A program made the position numbers and the translations under genes. 12,562 nt of DNA from positions 1-12,562 of the forward strand of contig CAUJGI010000588.1 in NCBI GenBank assembly GCA_963169155.1, in the 5' to 3' direction. Under the pieces are notes generated by a model that made no database searches, was not told where the DNA came from, and was given only the letters and a program-made list of their open reading frames with translations. This stretch comes from Chloroflexota bacterium. GTDB lineage: Bacteria > Chloroflexota > Anaerolineae > Promineifilales > Promineifilaceae. Position 1 is the first letter of the stretch, and each line of letters opens with the position of its first letter. Shown piece by piece: positions 6,476 through 12,562 of this stretch.

Positions 6476-6503
6476 ATTATATCACAATCAAAAGTTGGGG
6501 CAA
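6476..6503 (-). promoter_or_regulatory. Promoter of the ATP synthase Fo operon, after nuoN
   Basis: On the minus strand -35 TTGCCC (6503-6498), a 16-nt spacer and a perfect -10 TATAAT (6481-6476) lie in the 87-nt gap between nuoN and the AtpZ/AtpI gene, about 30 nt before its GTG start. This would let the Fo genes be expressed independently of readthrough from the complex I genes. Confidence 0.6.
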
Positions 6504-6533
6504 TGGAGGAATTGACCTTTCCACCGCAAACAA

Positions 6534-8081
6534 TTAGCCACCAACCAGGGAGAAAAAGGCGGCCGCCGCTTCCCGCGTCCATTCAAACGCCGGTCCCGCA
6601 TAGATGCCCAAAACGATGATCGCCACGGTGGAAACACCCAATCCCACCCAGGCACCGCGCGACACAGGAATAGCAACTTCCTGCTGATCGGAATCATACA
6701 GGTACATGTACTTCACCACATTCAGGTAGTAGTACAGGGCCACAAAGGCATTCAAAATGCCAACCAACGCCAGCCACCAATACCCGGCATCAACGGCCGC
6801 TTTGAAGATGAAAAACTTGCCCACAAAACCAGCTGTTGGCGGAATGCCCCCCAGCGAGAGGAGCGCAAACAGCATCACCAGCGCCAGATAGGGCGAACGC
6901 TTATTGAGGCCGTACAAATCCTCCATTTCGTTCGATTTGGACACATTGCTGATGATGACAATAACACCGAAGGCGGCTACATTGGTGAATACATACATGA
7001 GCAGGTAAAACATTACCGCGCCAGAACCATCCGGTGTCAGCGTCACCAGGCCAATCATGGCGTAACCCGCCTGGGCAATACTGGAGTAGGCCAGCATTCG
7101 CTTGATGTTGCGCTGGTAGATGGCAGCAAAATTACCAATCGTCATGGTGATGATGCACATGGAAACAAGCATCGGCCACCAGGCGGTACTTTGCCCCGGT
7201 TCACCCAGGCTACCTGGTGTAAAACCTACCATGCCAGAGGTAAACACGCGCATAAACACCGCAAAACCGGCCGCTTTGGAAGCTGTGGAAACAAATGCTG
7301 TAAACGGTGTGGGGCTGCCTTCGTACACGTCCGGCGTCCAAAAATGGAACGGAACGGCCGAAATCTTAAAGCCAAAACCCACAATAATAAGCGCCGCCGC
7401 GATAAGCAGCACGCCATTGGCCTCTGGCGAGAGCGGCTGCGAATTTAACACGATCTCACCCAACCCATACAGATTGGTACCCGCATAGGTGGTGTTGGTG
7501 GTGGTAATCCCGTACAGCAAACTCATGCCATACAGCATCAACCCCGTGGCAAACGCGCCATAGACAAAATACTTCATGCCTGCTTCTGCCGAGCGATCGT
7601 CGCCCTTGGCAAACCCGGCCAGCACATAAGAGGAAATACTGGCCATTTCCAGGGCAACGTAAAGCATGATCAGGTCGGCGGAAGCGGCCATCAAGCTAAA
7701 GCCCATGGTGGCGGTGATGAGCAGCGCATAATACTCAATCTTTTGCAGCCGCACCACATCCAGCGAAATCAGGCTGGTAGTCATCAGCGCCGCCAGGAAG
7801 ATGACCCGGAATACCAGGGTAATCATGTCATGGCGAATCATACCGCCCCACATGAGCGTTTGGGCCAGATCGCTCTGGCTACCGGGTTCGCCGCCAATGA
7901 GCCAAAGCCCCAGCGTACCCAGTAAAATGATCAGCGCCCCCCAGGCGGTCATCAAGCCCACCTTCCGTTGTTCCGTAGACGGCAGGGTGCGGCTGTAAAC
8001 TTGAATGGCCACCAACAAGATAGCGAGGGCTATTTCTGGAGCCAGAGCCAGATACCAGGAAAGTGTAGGTTCTCCGCTCAC
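6534..8081 (-). CDS. nuoN: NADH-quinone oxidoreductase subunit N
   Basis: Antiporter-like proton-pumping subunit of complex I nearest the quinone arm; 515 residues, the usual length, with about 14 membrane helices. All key charged residues are present: E145 in LYVALEMASISSYVLAG, K170 in GMKYFVYG, K239 in GFGFKISAVPFHFWTPDVYEG, K269 in STASKAAG, and K422 in AGFVGKFFIF. The start is GTG at 8081, directly abutting the TAA stop of nuoM2, with a strong GGGAGGTG (8094-8087) inside the end of nuoM2. The two genes should therefore be translationally coupled. It has no exact ACGGCCGT octamer but does have near copies. The ATP synthase operon follows after 87 nt. Confidence 0.97.
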   Translation of the reverse strand: MSGEPTLSWYLALAPEIALAILLVAIQVYSRTLPSTEQRKVGLMTAWGALIILLGTLGLWLIGGEPGSQSDLAQTLMWGGMIRHDMITLVFRVIFLAALMTTSLISLDVVRLQKIEYYALLITATMGFSLMAASADLIMLYVALEMASISSYVLAGFAKGDDRSAEAGMKYFVYGAFATGLMLYGMSLLYGITTTNTTYAGTNLYGLGEIVLNSQPLSPEANGVLLIAAALIIVGFGFKISAVPFHFWTPDVYEGSPTPFTAFVSTASKAAGFAVFMRVFTSGMVGFTPGSLGEPGQSTAWWPMLVSMCIITMTIGNFAAIYQRNIKRMLAYSSIAQAGYAMIGLVTLTPDGSGAVMFYLLMYVFTNVAAFGVIVIISNVSKSNEMEDLYGLNKRSPYLALVMLFALLSLGGIPPTAGFVGKFFIFKAAVDAGYWWLALVGILNAFVALYYYLNVVKYMYLYDSDQQEVAIPVSRGAWVGLGVSTVAIIVLGIYAGPAFEWTREAAAAFFSLVGG

Positions 8082-9722
8082 TTAGGCACCTCCCAACAGA
8101 TGCAGCAGGCTTTGAGCGACACCCAATAAGTTATGTGCCCCCACCTGTACTGTGTCTAAAATTGTGAAAGCTTGCTGCGCCTCTTGCAGCCGGGCTACCA
8201 CCGGTTCCATACCAGACTGTACCATGGGCACAATAATCTGTGGGTAAACGCCGATGATGATGAGGATCACGACAAAACCCACCAGCGTGACCTTGTCAAT
8301 GGCCCGAATAGGACGCATATCGTGCCATTTGTGTTCGTCGTAGTCGCCAAAAAACACTTTGCTAACCGCGCGCAGGATGTAAGCGGCCGTAATCACAATG
8401 GCCGGGGCGGAAATAATGGCAACCCAGCGATAGAAGTTGGCAGGATTCAGGGCGAAGGCGGTGCCAGTTAAACTCAAGCCGTTGCCTTCCCACACGCCCA
8501 GGAAGATGGGAAATTCCGCCACAAAGCCGGAAAGCCCCGGCATACCCATTGAAACCAAACCGCCGATGATGAAGGCCACCGCACCCCAGGGCAGCACTTT
8601 GCTCATGCCGCTCAGCTCGTCCATGTTGCGGGTATGGGCCCGGTCGTACATCATACCAACCACGGAGAAGAAGAGAGCGGTCATGACGCCGTGGCTTACC
8701 ATCTGCACACCTGCGCCGATGAAACCGTTCATGTTCATGGCGGCAAAACCCATCGCCACCAGCCCCATGTGGCTAACACTGGAGTAGCCAATGAGATACT
8801 TCATGTCGCGCTGGCGCATGGCAATTAAGGAGCCGTAAACGACGTTTATGAGGGTGAGCAGGATGATGAAGGGCATCCAATACACGGTGCCTTCGGGTAG
8901 AATCTGAATACCCACGCGCATGGAGGCGTAGGCGCCCAGCTTCATCAGCACCCCGGCGTGAATCATGGAAACGGCCGTTGGTGCCGCCACGTGACCATCC
9001 GGTGACCAGTTGTGGAAAGGGAAGGTACCGGCCAACACCGCAAACCCCAGAAAGAGCGGCAGGAACCAGGCAATTTGCAAGCTGGTAGAGAAATCGGCTT
9101 CGGCCCAGACGCGCAGGTCGAAGGTCGGTTCCGGCAGCTGGAAGTACAGCACCAGGAAGGCAATAAAGGAAAAGAAGCTGCCAATCAGCAGGTAGAGCGT
9201 CAGCTTCATCGCCGCATATTCGCGCCGTTCCTTCCATCCCCAGATGACAATCATGACGTACATGGGCAGCACCGCCAGCTCGTAGAAGAAGAAGAGCAGG
9301 AAGGCATCGACCGCCACAAACACGCCATGAACACCGGCTACCAGCAGCATGAAGAAGGCAAAAAATTCGCGCGGCCGATCTTCAATGCCCCAGGAGATAA
9401 GCGTACCGCCCACCCCCACAATCGCTGTCAGGAAAACCAGCGTGGCGCTCAGACCATCCACACCCAGCGAATAGTTGATGCCAATGCTGGGAATCCAGGC
9501 ATGCTCTTCGGTGAACTGGAGCGTGTTTGCCCACAGCGTCCCCGCCACCGGCAGGTTAGCGTTGTAGGAAAAGTACACATAGGCCGACAAAATCAGGCCG
9601 ATAATCATGGCCGCCAGCGCCAACATGCGCGCATTTTCCCCGCGCTCCTTAGGAAGCATGAGAATAATGATGGCCGCCGCTATCGGAGACAGCGTAATGA
9701 TGGATAAAAAGGGAAATTCCAT
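8082..9722 (-). CDS. nuoM: NADH-quinone oxidoreductase subunit M, second copy (NuoM2), lacking the TM7 lysine
   Basis: A 546-residue Mrp-antiporter-type subunit of the complex I membrane arm. Family features: E148 in FFFYELAVLPMYVMIVIWG, the segment PFHNWSPDGHVAAPTAVSMI, K261 in AGVLMKLGAYA, SSVSHMG, and E403 in LSGFVAEFPIFLG. At the position of the TM7 lysine (E. coli K234; K235 in the neighbouring NuoM1) the residue is L230, in GFAVLAGTFPFHNW, encoded by TTG at 9035-9033. It is clearly diverged from NuoM1 rather than a recent duplicate. It lies 77 nt after nuoM1 and touches nuoN with no gap. With the lengthened lateral helix of NuoL, it is best read as the additional pumping module of a 2M-type complex I. 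Confidence 0.95.
   Translation of the reverse strand: MEFPFLSIITLSPIAAAIIILMLPKERGENARMLALAAMIIGLILSAYVYFSYNANLPVAGTLWANTLQFTEEHAWIPSIGINYSLGVDGLSATLVFLTAIVGVGGTLISWGIEDRPREFFAFFMLLVAGVHGVFVAVDAFLLFFFYELAVLPMYVMIVIWGWKERREYAAMKLTLYLLIGSFFSFIAFLVLYFQLPEPTFDLRVWAEADFSTSLQIAWFLPLFLGFAVLAGTFPFHNWSPDGHVAAPTAVSMIHAGVLMKLGAYASMRVGIQILPEGTVYWMPFIILLTLINVVYGSLIAMRQRDMKYLIGYSSVSHMGLVAMGFAAMNMNGFIGAGVQMVSHGVMTALFFSVVGMMYDRAHTRNMDELSGMSKVLPWGAVAFIIGGLVSMGMPGLSGFVAEFPIFLGVWEGNGLSLTGTAFALNPANFYRWVAIISAPAIVITAAYILRAVSKVFFGDYDEHKWHDMRPIRAIDKVTLVGFVVILIIIGVYPQIIVPMVQSGMEPVVARLQEAQQAFTILDTVQVGAHNLLGVAQSLLHLLGGA
8087..8094 (-). promoter_or_regulatory. Ribosome binding site of nuoN, inside the end of nuoM2
   Basis: GGGAGGTG on the minus strand, 5 nt before the GTG start of nuoN. 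It lies in the last codons of nuoM2 and supports the non-ATG start and coupled translation. Confidence 0.85.
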
Positions 9723-9747
9723 AAATTCTCTTCCCGCGTCAAGGAGG

Positions 9748-9800
9748 GTAATTGGGTAATTGAGTAATTAAATTACCCAATTACTTAATTACCTAATTAC
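9748..9800. repeat. AT-rich hairpin of 8-nt tandem units between nuoM1 and nuoM2
   Basis: The block keeps an exact 8-nt period: TAATTGGG, TAATTGAG, TAATTAAA, TTACCCAA, TTACTTAA, TTACCTAA, TTAC, meaning three forward units followed by inverted ones. The arms 9748-9769 and 9779-9800 match at 20 of 22 positions around a 9-nt loop. The element touches the nuoM1 stop codon. No U-run follows on the minus strand, so a plain terminator inside the operon is unlikely. Confidence 0.8.
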
Positions 9801-11338
9801 TAAAAAAGTTTCGTAATCGTGTCGTTGATAAACACCAGAATCCACTGCGGCCAGATGCCCAGGCTGAGCATCAGGGCCATGAGCGGCCAGATCACCAGAT
9901 GTTCGCGCAGGGTCATATCGGGCAGCCGGGCCCATTCTGGCTTCACGGGGCCATGCAGCGTTTCGCCAATGCCCTTCAAGATGTAAGCGCCGGTCATCAG
10001 CAGGCCAAGCATGGAAATGGCCAGCTGCACCGTGAAGATGCTCCAGCTGCCGCGCACAATCATGAATTCGCTGACAAAGCCGTTGAGGCCGGGCAAACCC
10101 AGCGACGCCATGCTGGTGAAAATAAGAATGGTGCCAAACACGGGCATGATGGTCCAGATACCGCCAAACTGCTTGAGATCGCGGGTGTGGGCCCGGTCGT
10201 AAATGACACCGACCAGGAAAAACATGCCCGCCGCGGAAAGGCCGTGGTTTACCATCTGGAAGACCGCGCCGCTGGTGGCCATGATGGCGTCGGTGGTGGT
10301 GCCAAGTTCATTGAAAGCACGGCCGTAAGCAAAGGCCATCACCGCAATGCCCATCACCACAAAACCCATGTGGTTGATGGAAGAATAGGCAACCAACCGT
10401 TTGAAGTCCCACTGACCAAAGGCGGCAAAGCCACCCAACACGATGCTGGCCGCACCAAGCCACGCCAGGATAACGGCCGTTTGGTTGGCCTGCTGCGGGA
10501 ACAACGGAATCACCAACCGGATAAACCCGTAAGCACCCAGCTTCAGCAGCACACCAGCCAGAATCATCGAGCCAGCGGTGGGCGCCTGGGTGTGGGCATC
10601 TGGCAGCCAGGTGTGGAACGGCCAGATGGGCACCTTGATGGCAAAAGCGATGAAAAATGCCCAGTAGGCAATCGACTTCACCAACTCCACGTCCAGGCCT
10701 GTGCCCGCCAGCGTGCCGCTGGTGGTGTTTACCCAGATGTCCATCAGCGTAGGAATGTCAAACGTACCCATCGACAGGCCAATCACCTGAATGGAGAGCA
10801 GCAAACCCAAGCTGCCGGCCATCGTATAAATAAAGAACTTAAACGAGGCGTAATCCCGGTCCTTGCCACCCCACAACTTGATGAGGAAGTACATCGGCAC
10901 CAGGCCAAACTCCCAGAAGACAAAGAAGATCATCAGGTCGAGCGAGGCAAACAGCCCCAACATAGCCGTTTCCATGATGAGAAACAGCACCATGTACATC
11001 CGTACTTTCTCTTCGATGCTGAAGGAGGCCAGAATCGCCAGCGGCGTCAAAACGACCGTGAGCAAAAAGAGCGGCAGGCTGATGCCGTCGATGCCCATGT
11101 GGTAGCTCGCCCCAATCGCCGGGAACCACTCGGCCACCACCTCAAACTGGATGTTCGCCGCGACCCGGTCGTAGTTAAACCACATGATGAGCACAAGCAC
11201 GATAGGCACCAGGCTCAGCACAAATGCCATGCGGCGAATCAGGTTCTTTTCGTCTTCAGGCAGCAAGAAAATGAGCAGCGCCGCCGCCGCCGGAAAGAAA
11301 ACGATTAAATTCAGCAGGTTGTCTTGAATAAAATCCAT
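9800..11338 (-). CDS. nuoM: NADH-quinone oxidoreductase subunit M, first copy (NuoM1), canonical
   Basis: A 512-residue antiporter-like proton-pumping subunit of complex I. It carries all the expected charged residues: E143 in FWEFGLVPMYFLIKLWGG, K235 in FAIKVPIWPFHTWLPDAHTQ, K266 in AGVLLKLGAYGF, and E424 in LNGFVSEFMIV. The length is normal and about 14 membrane helices are evident. The ATG at 11338 has only a short AGG upstream. It follows nuoL after a 186-nt structured gap and precedes nuoM2 after a 77-nt gap, so the nuoL-nuoM-nuoM-nuoN order puts four antiporter-type subunits in a row. It carries two ACGGCCGT octamers. Confidence 0.97.
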   Translation of the reverse strand: MDFIQDNLLNLIVFFPAAAALLIFLLPEDEKNLIRRMAFVLSLVPIVLVLIMWFNYDRVAANIQFEVVAEWFPAIGASYHMGIDGISLPLFLLTVVLTPLAILASFSIEEKVRMYMVLFLIMETAMLGLFASLDLMIFFVFWEFGLVPMYFLIKLWGGKDRDYASFKFFIYTMAGSLGLLLSIQVIGLSMGTFDIPTLMDIWVNTTSGTLAGTGLDVELVKSIAYWAFFIAFAIKVPIWPFHTWLPDAHTQAPTAGSMILAGVLLKLGAYGFIRLVIPLFPQQANQTAVILAWLGAASIVLGGFAAFGQWDFKRLVAYSSINHMGFVVMGIAVMAFAYGRAFNELGTTTDAIMATSGAVFQMVNHGLSAAGMFFLVGVIYDRAHTRDLKQFGGIWTIMPVFGTILIFTSMASLGLPGLNGFVSEFMIVRGSWSIFTVQLAISMLGLLMTGAYILKGIGETLHGPVKPEWARLPDMTLREHLVIWPLMALMLSLGIWPQWILVFINDTITKLF

Positions 11339-11364
11339 GTGAATTACCTAAAAAGTAAGCGTTT

Positions 11365-11515
11365 AAACCCTAAGGGCTTGCCCGTTTTTAACTTTGGAGT
11401 TTGGTAAACGGGCAACCCTTGAGGGTTCGTTTTTGTCCAAATTTATTTGTAAACGAACCCTAAGGGTTTGACCATTAAGACCATCGAAATCTCATCATGA
11501 AAACCCTTAGGGTTT
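11365..11515. repeat. Four CCCTWAGGG-type inverted repeats in the nuoL-nuoM1 gap
   Basis: Copies of an AACCCTAAGGGTT-like palindrome lie at 11365-11387, 11406-11432, 11451-11469 and 11500-11515. The first and second share an inverted match that includes TTGCCCGTTT / AAACGGGCAA. The second and third share GGGTTCGTTT / AAACGAACCC. The second can thus pair with either neighbour but not both. ACCATCG / CGATGGT (11480-11486 and 11518-11524) encloses the fourth. The gap has no coding potential and is transcribed as part of the nuo mRNA. Confidence 0.7.
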
Positions 11516-11524
11516 CCCGATGGT

Positions 11525-12562
11525 TTATTGGAACCAGTTCAGGATTTGCTCTGACCAGCCATAGTTGATCAAGAAGATAATCATAAACGCCAGGGCCGCA
11601 GCAATCAGCCCGGAAACCAGAACGTATTCCTGCACCTTGCCGGTTTGCAGCTGGCGCACTTCACGCGTCATGCTGAGGAACTGGTCTTTCACCCAATCGA
11701 CCGCCCGGCCAAAGACAGCTTCTTCGGTCGCCTTGGCACCCTGGCCAATGGCGTAGGTCACCCGGGCCACCAGGTGAATGATGCCGTCGATGATGCCCTT
11801 GTCCATCACTTCGAACACAACCACCTCGGAGAAGTAGACGACGGGGCGAATGAGGACAGCCTGGTACAGTTCATCCCAGTACCACTTGTTTTGCAGGAAG
11901 CCATGCAGGGGACCCAACGGCCGTATCAGCGGATCTGGCTGGTTTTTGGTGAGGGGTTTACGGCCGTAAACCAGGTACCCCACCACTATACCGCCCAGCG
12001 CCACCACCACCGAGGTGATCAGCGGCACCCAGCTCCACGGCAGCGTGCCAATCTCATGCCCCACCAGGTGCAGCTCGTACAGCTCAGCAATCGGTTCCTC
12101 AATCGTGGCACCGACAAAATGATGGTACATATTGACAAAGGTGCCTTCAGTTCCCAGGAAGTTGTCGGGAATACCGACCCAACCAGCCACCACGGCAAAG
12201 ACAGACAGAATCACCAGGGGGAAGGTCATGAAGCCGTTGCTTTCGTGGGCATGTTCGGCCAGCGGCGTGCGCGGTTTGCCCAGGAAGGTCATGCTAATTT
12301 GGCGTGTTGTGTAAAAAGCGGTCAGGAACGCCGCCGACGCCAGCATCACAAACACGATGATGCCCAGCGCATTGCCGTCATGGTTCCAGACGTACCAGGC
12401 GTCGGCAAAAATTTCGTCCTTCGACCAGAAACCGGCAGTTACCAGCGGCAAGCCAGAAAGCGACATACCGCCAATCAAAAAGGTCCAAAAGGTGATGGGC
12501 ATCTTATGGCGCAGGCCGCCCATGTAGCGCATATCTTGCGGATCGGTGTGATGGTCGTGCAC
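11525..12562 (-). CDS. nuoL: NADH-quinone oxidoreductase subunit L (NuoL), C-terminal part with a lengthened lateral helix
   Basis: The last 345 residues of the distal antiporter-like subunit; the 5' end lies beyond the right edge, and the GTG at the boundary is an internal codon. QDMRYMGGLRHKMP and LVTAGFWSKDEIF (with the TM12 lysine, residue 48 of this part) are NuoL signatures. From about residue 228 (YWDELYQAVLIRP) the chain leads into the long amphipathic helix HL that runs along NuoM and NuoN. Between IIDG (257-260) and LQTG (305-308) there are 44 residues, where ordinary NuoL proteins known to me have about 18. The extra 26 or so (about 276-301) are helical and charged. LQTGKVQEYVLVSG and a final membrane helix close the protein. 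Confidence 0.95.
   Translation of the reverse strand: MHDHHTDPQDMRYMGGLRHKMPITFWTFLIGGMSLSGLPLVTAGFWSKDEIFADAWYVWNHDGNALGIIVFVMLASAAFLTAFYTTRQISMTFLGKPRTPLAEHAHESNGFMTFPLVILSVFAVVAGWVGIPDNFLGTEGTFVNMYHHFVGATIEEPIAELYELHLVGHEIGTLPWSWVPLITSVVVALGGIVVGYLVYGRKPLTKNQPDPLIRPLGPLHGFLQNKWYWDELYQAVLIRPVVYFSEVVVFEVMDKGIIDGIIHLVARVTYAIGQGAKATEEAVFGRAVDWVKDQFLSMTREVRQLQTGKVQEYVLVSGLIAAALAFMIIFLINYGWSEQILNWFQ

Larger units (their letters stand above)
282..11967. repeat. Dispersed palindrome ACGGCCGT, 11 exact copies
   Basis: Exact copies start at 282, 1674, 1962, 2457, 6051, 6412, 8971, 10319, 10473, 11917 and 11960. Five are the longer AACGGCCGTT (281, 1961, 6411, 8970, 10472). One-mismatch copies lie at 4994, 6793, 7354 and 8383. 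All exact copies are inside genes. A given octamer is expected about 0.2 times in 12.5 kb under equal base use. Confidence 0.9.

Noticed and set aside
9012..9707. A 231-codon plus-strand open frame opposite nuoM2
   Set aside because: Same reason: low-complexity, polar antisense translation, no ribosome binding site, and strong evidence for the minus-strand gene.
9748..9800. CRISPR-like or simple tandem repeat
   Set aside because: Units are 8 nt with no spacers and reverse orientation midway, which is a palindrome rather than a CRISPR array.
9899..11308. A 469-codon open frame on the plus strand opposite nuoM1
   Set aside because: It is antisense to a clearly conserved gene. Its translation is rich in His, Gln, Arg and Lys with no domain pattern, as expected for the complement of hydrophobic codons.
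8082..11338. The two nuoM genes as a recent duplication or assembly artefact
   Set aside because: The two proteins differ along their whole length and at key residues, and their lengths differ (512 and 546), so they are old, distinct paralogues.

Overview
The window looks like chromosomal DNA from a Chloroflexota bacterium, probably of the Anaerolineae/Caldilineae/'Promineofilum' kind. This is inferred from the style of the respiratory genes (a nuoL-nuoM-nuoM-nuoN order and a second NuoM carrying an APTAVSMIHAGVLMKLGAY segment) and from moderate GC with AT-rich repeat-filled gaps. No taxonomic marker gene is present. There are no RNA genes, IS elements or CRISPR arrays.

Layout. (1) 1-1450, minus strand: a prolipoprotein diacylglyceryl transferase gene (lgt) cut by the left window edge, overlapping by 4 nt (ATGA) a CDP-alcohol phosphatidyltransferase gene. 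Upstream lie a TTGACA/TAGCAT promoter and a hairpin repeat. (2) 1451-2710, minus: an alkaline-phosphatase-superfamily phosphodiesterase. (3) 2851-3534, plus: an AIM24/TIGR00266 family protein, with an extended -10 promoter and a 9-bp inverted repeat in its leader. (4) 3535-3795: a convergent gap packed with palindromes and ending in a bidirectional terminator. (5) 3796-12562, minus, one long respiratory array read from right to left: nuoL (5' cut by the right edge), nuoM1, nuoM2, nuoN, then atpI/atpZ, atpB (a), atpE (c) and an atpF gene encoding a b-delta hybrid. The ATP synthase genes have a likely promoter of their own just after nuoN.

The array joins the distal proton-pumping arm of complex I to the membrane sector (Fo) of ATP synthase, so one array covers producers and consumers of proton motive force. 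The F1 genes (alpha, gamma, beta, epsilon) do not follow; the operon stops at a terminator after the b-delta gene.

The most notable points are: two nuoM genes together with a NuoL whose lateral helix is about 26 residues longer than usual, which fits the '2M' complex I with a fourth pumping subunit; loss of the TM7 lysine in the second NuoM; an ATP synthase b subunit ending in only the C-terminal domain of delta; an acidic insert of about 120 residues in an extracytoplasmic loop of subunit a; an octamer palindrome ACGGCCGT found 11 times in 12.5 kb, always inside genes and in all three reading frames; and gaps holding elements built from three forward and three inverted copies of a 7- or 8-nt unit.
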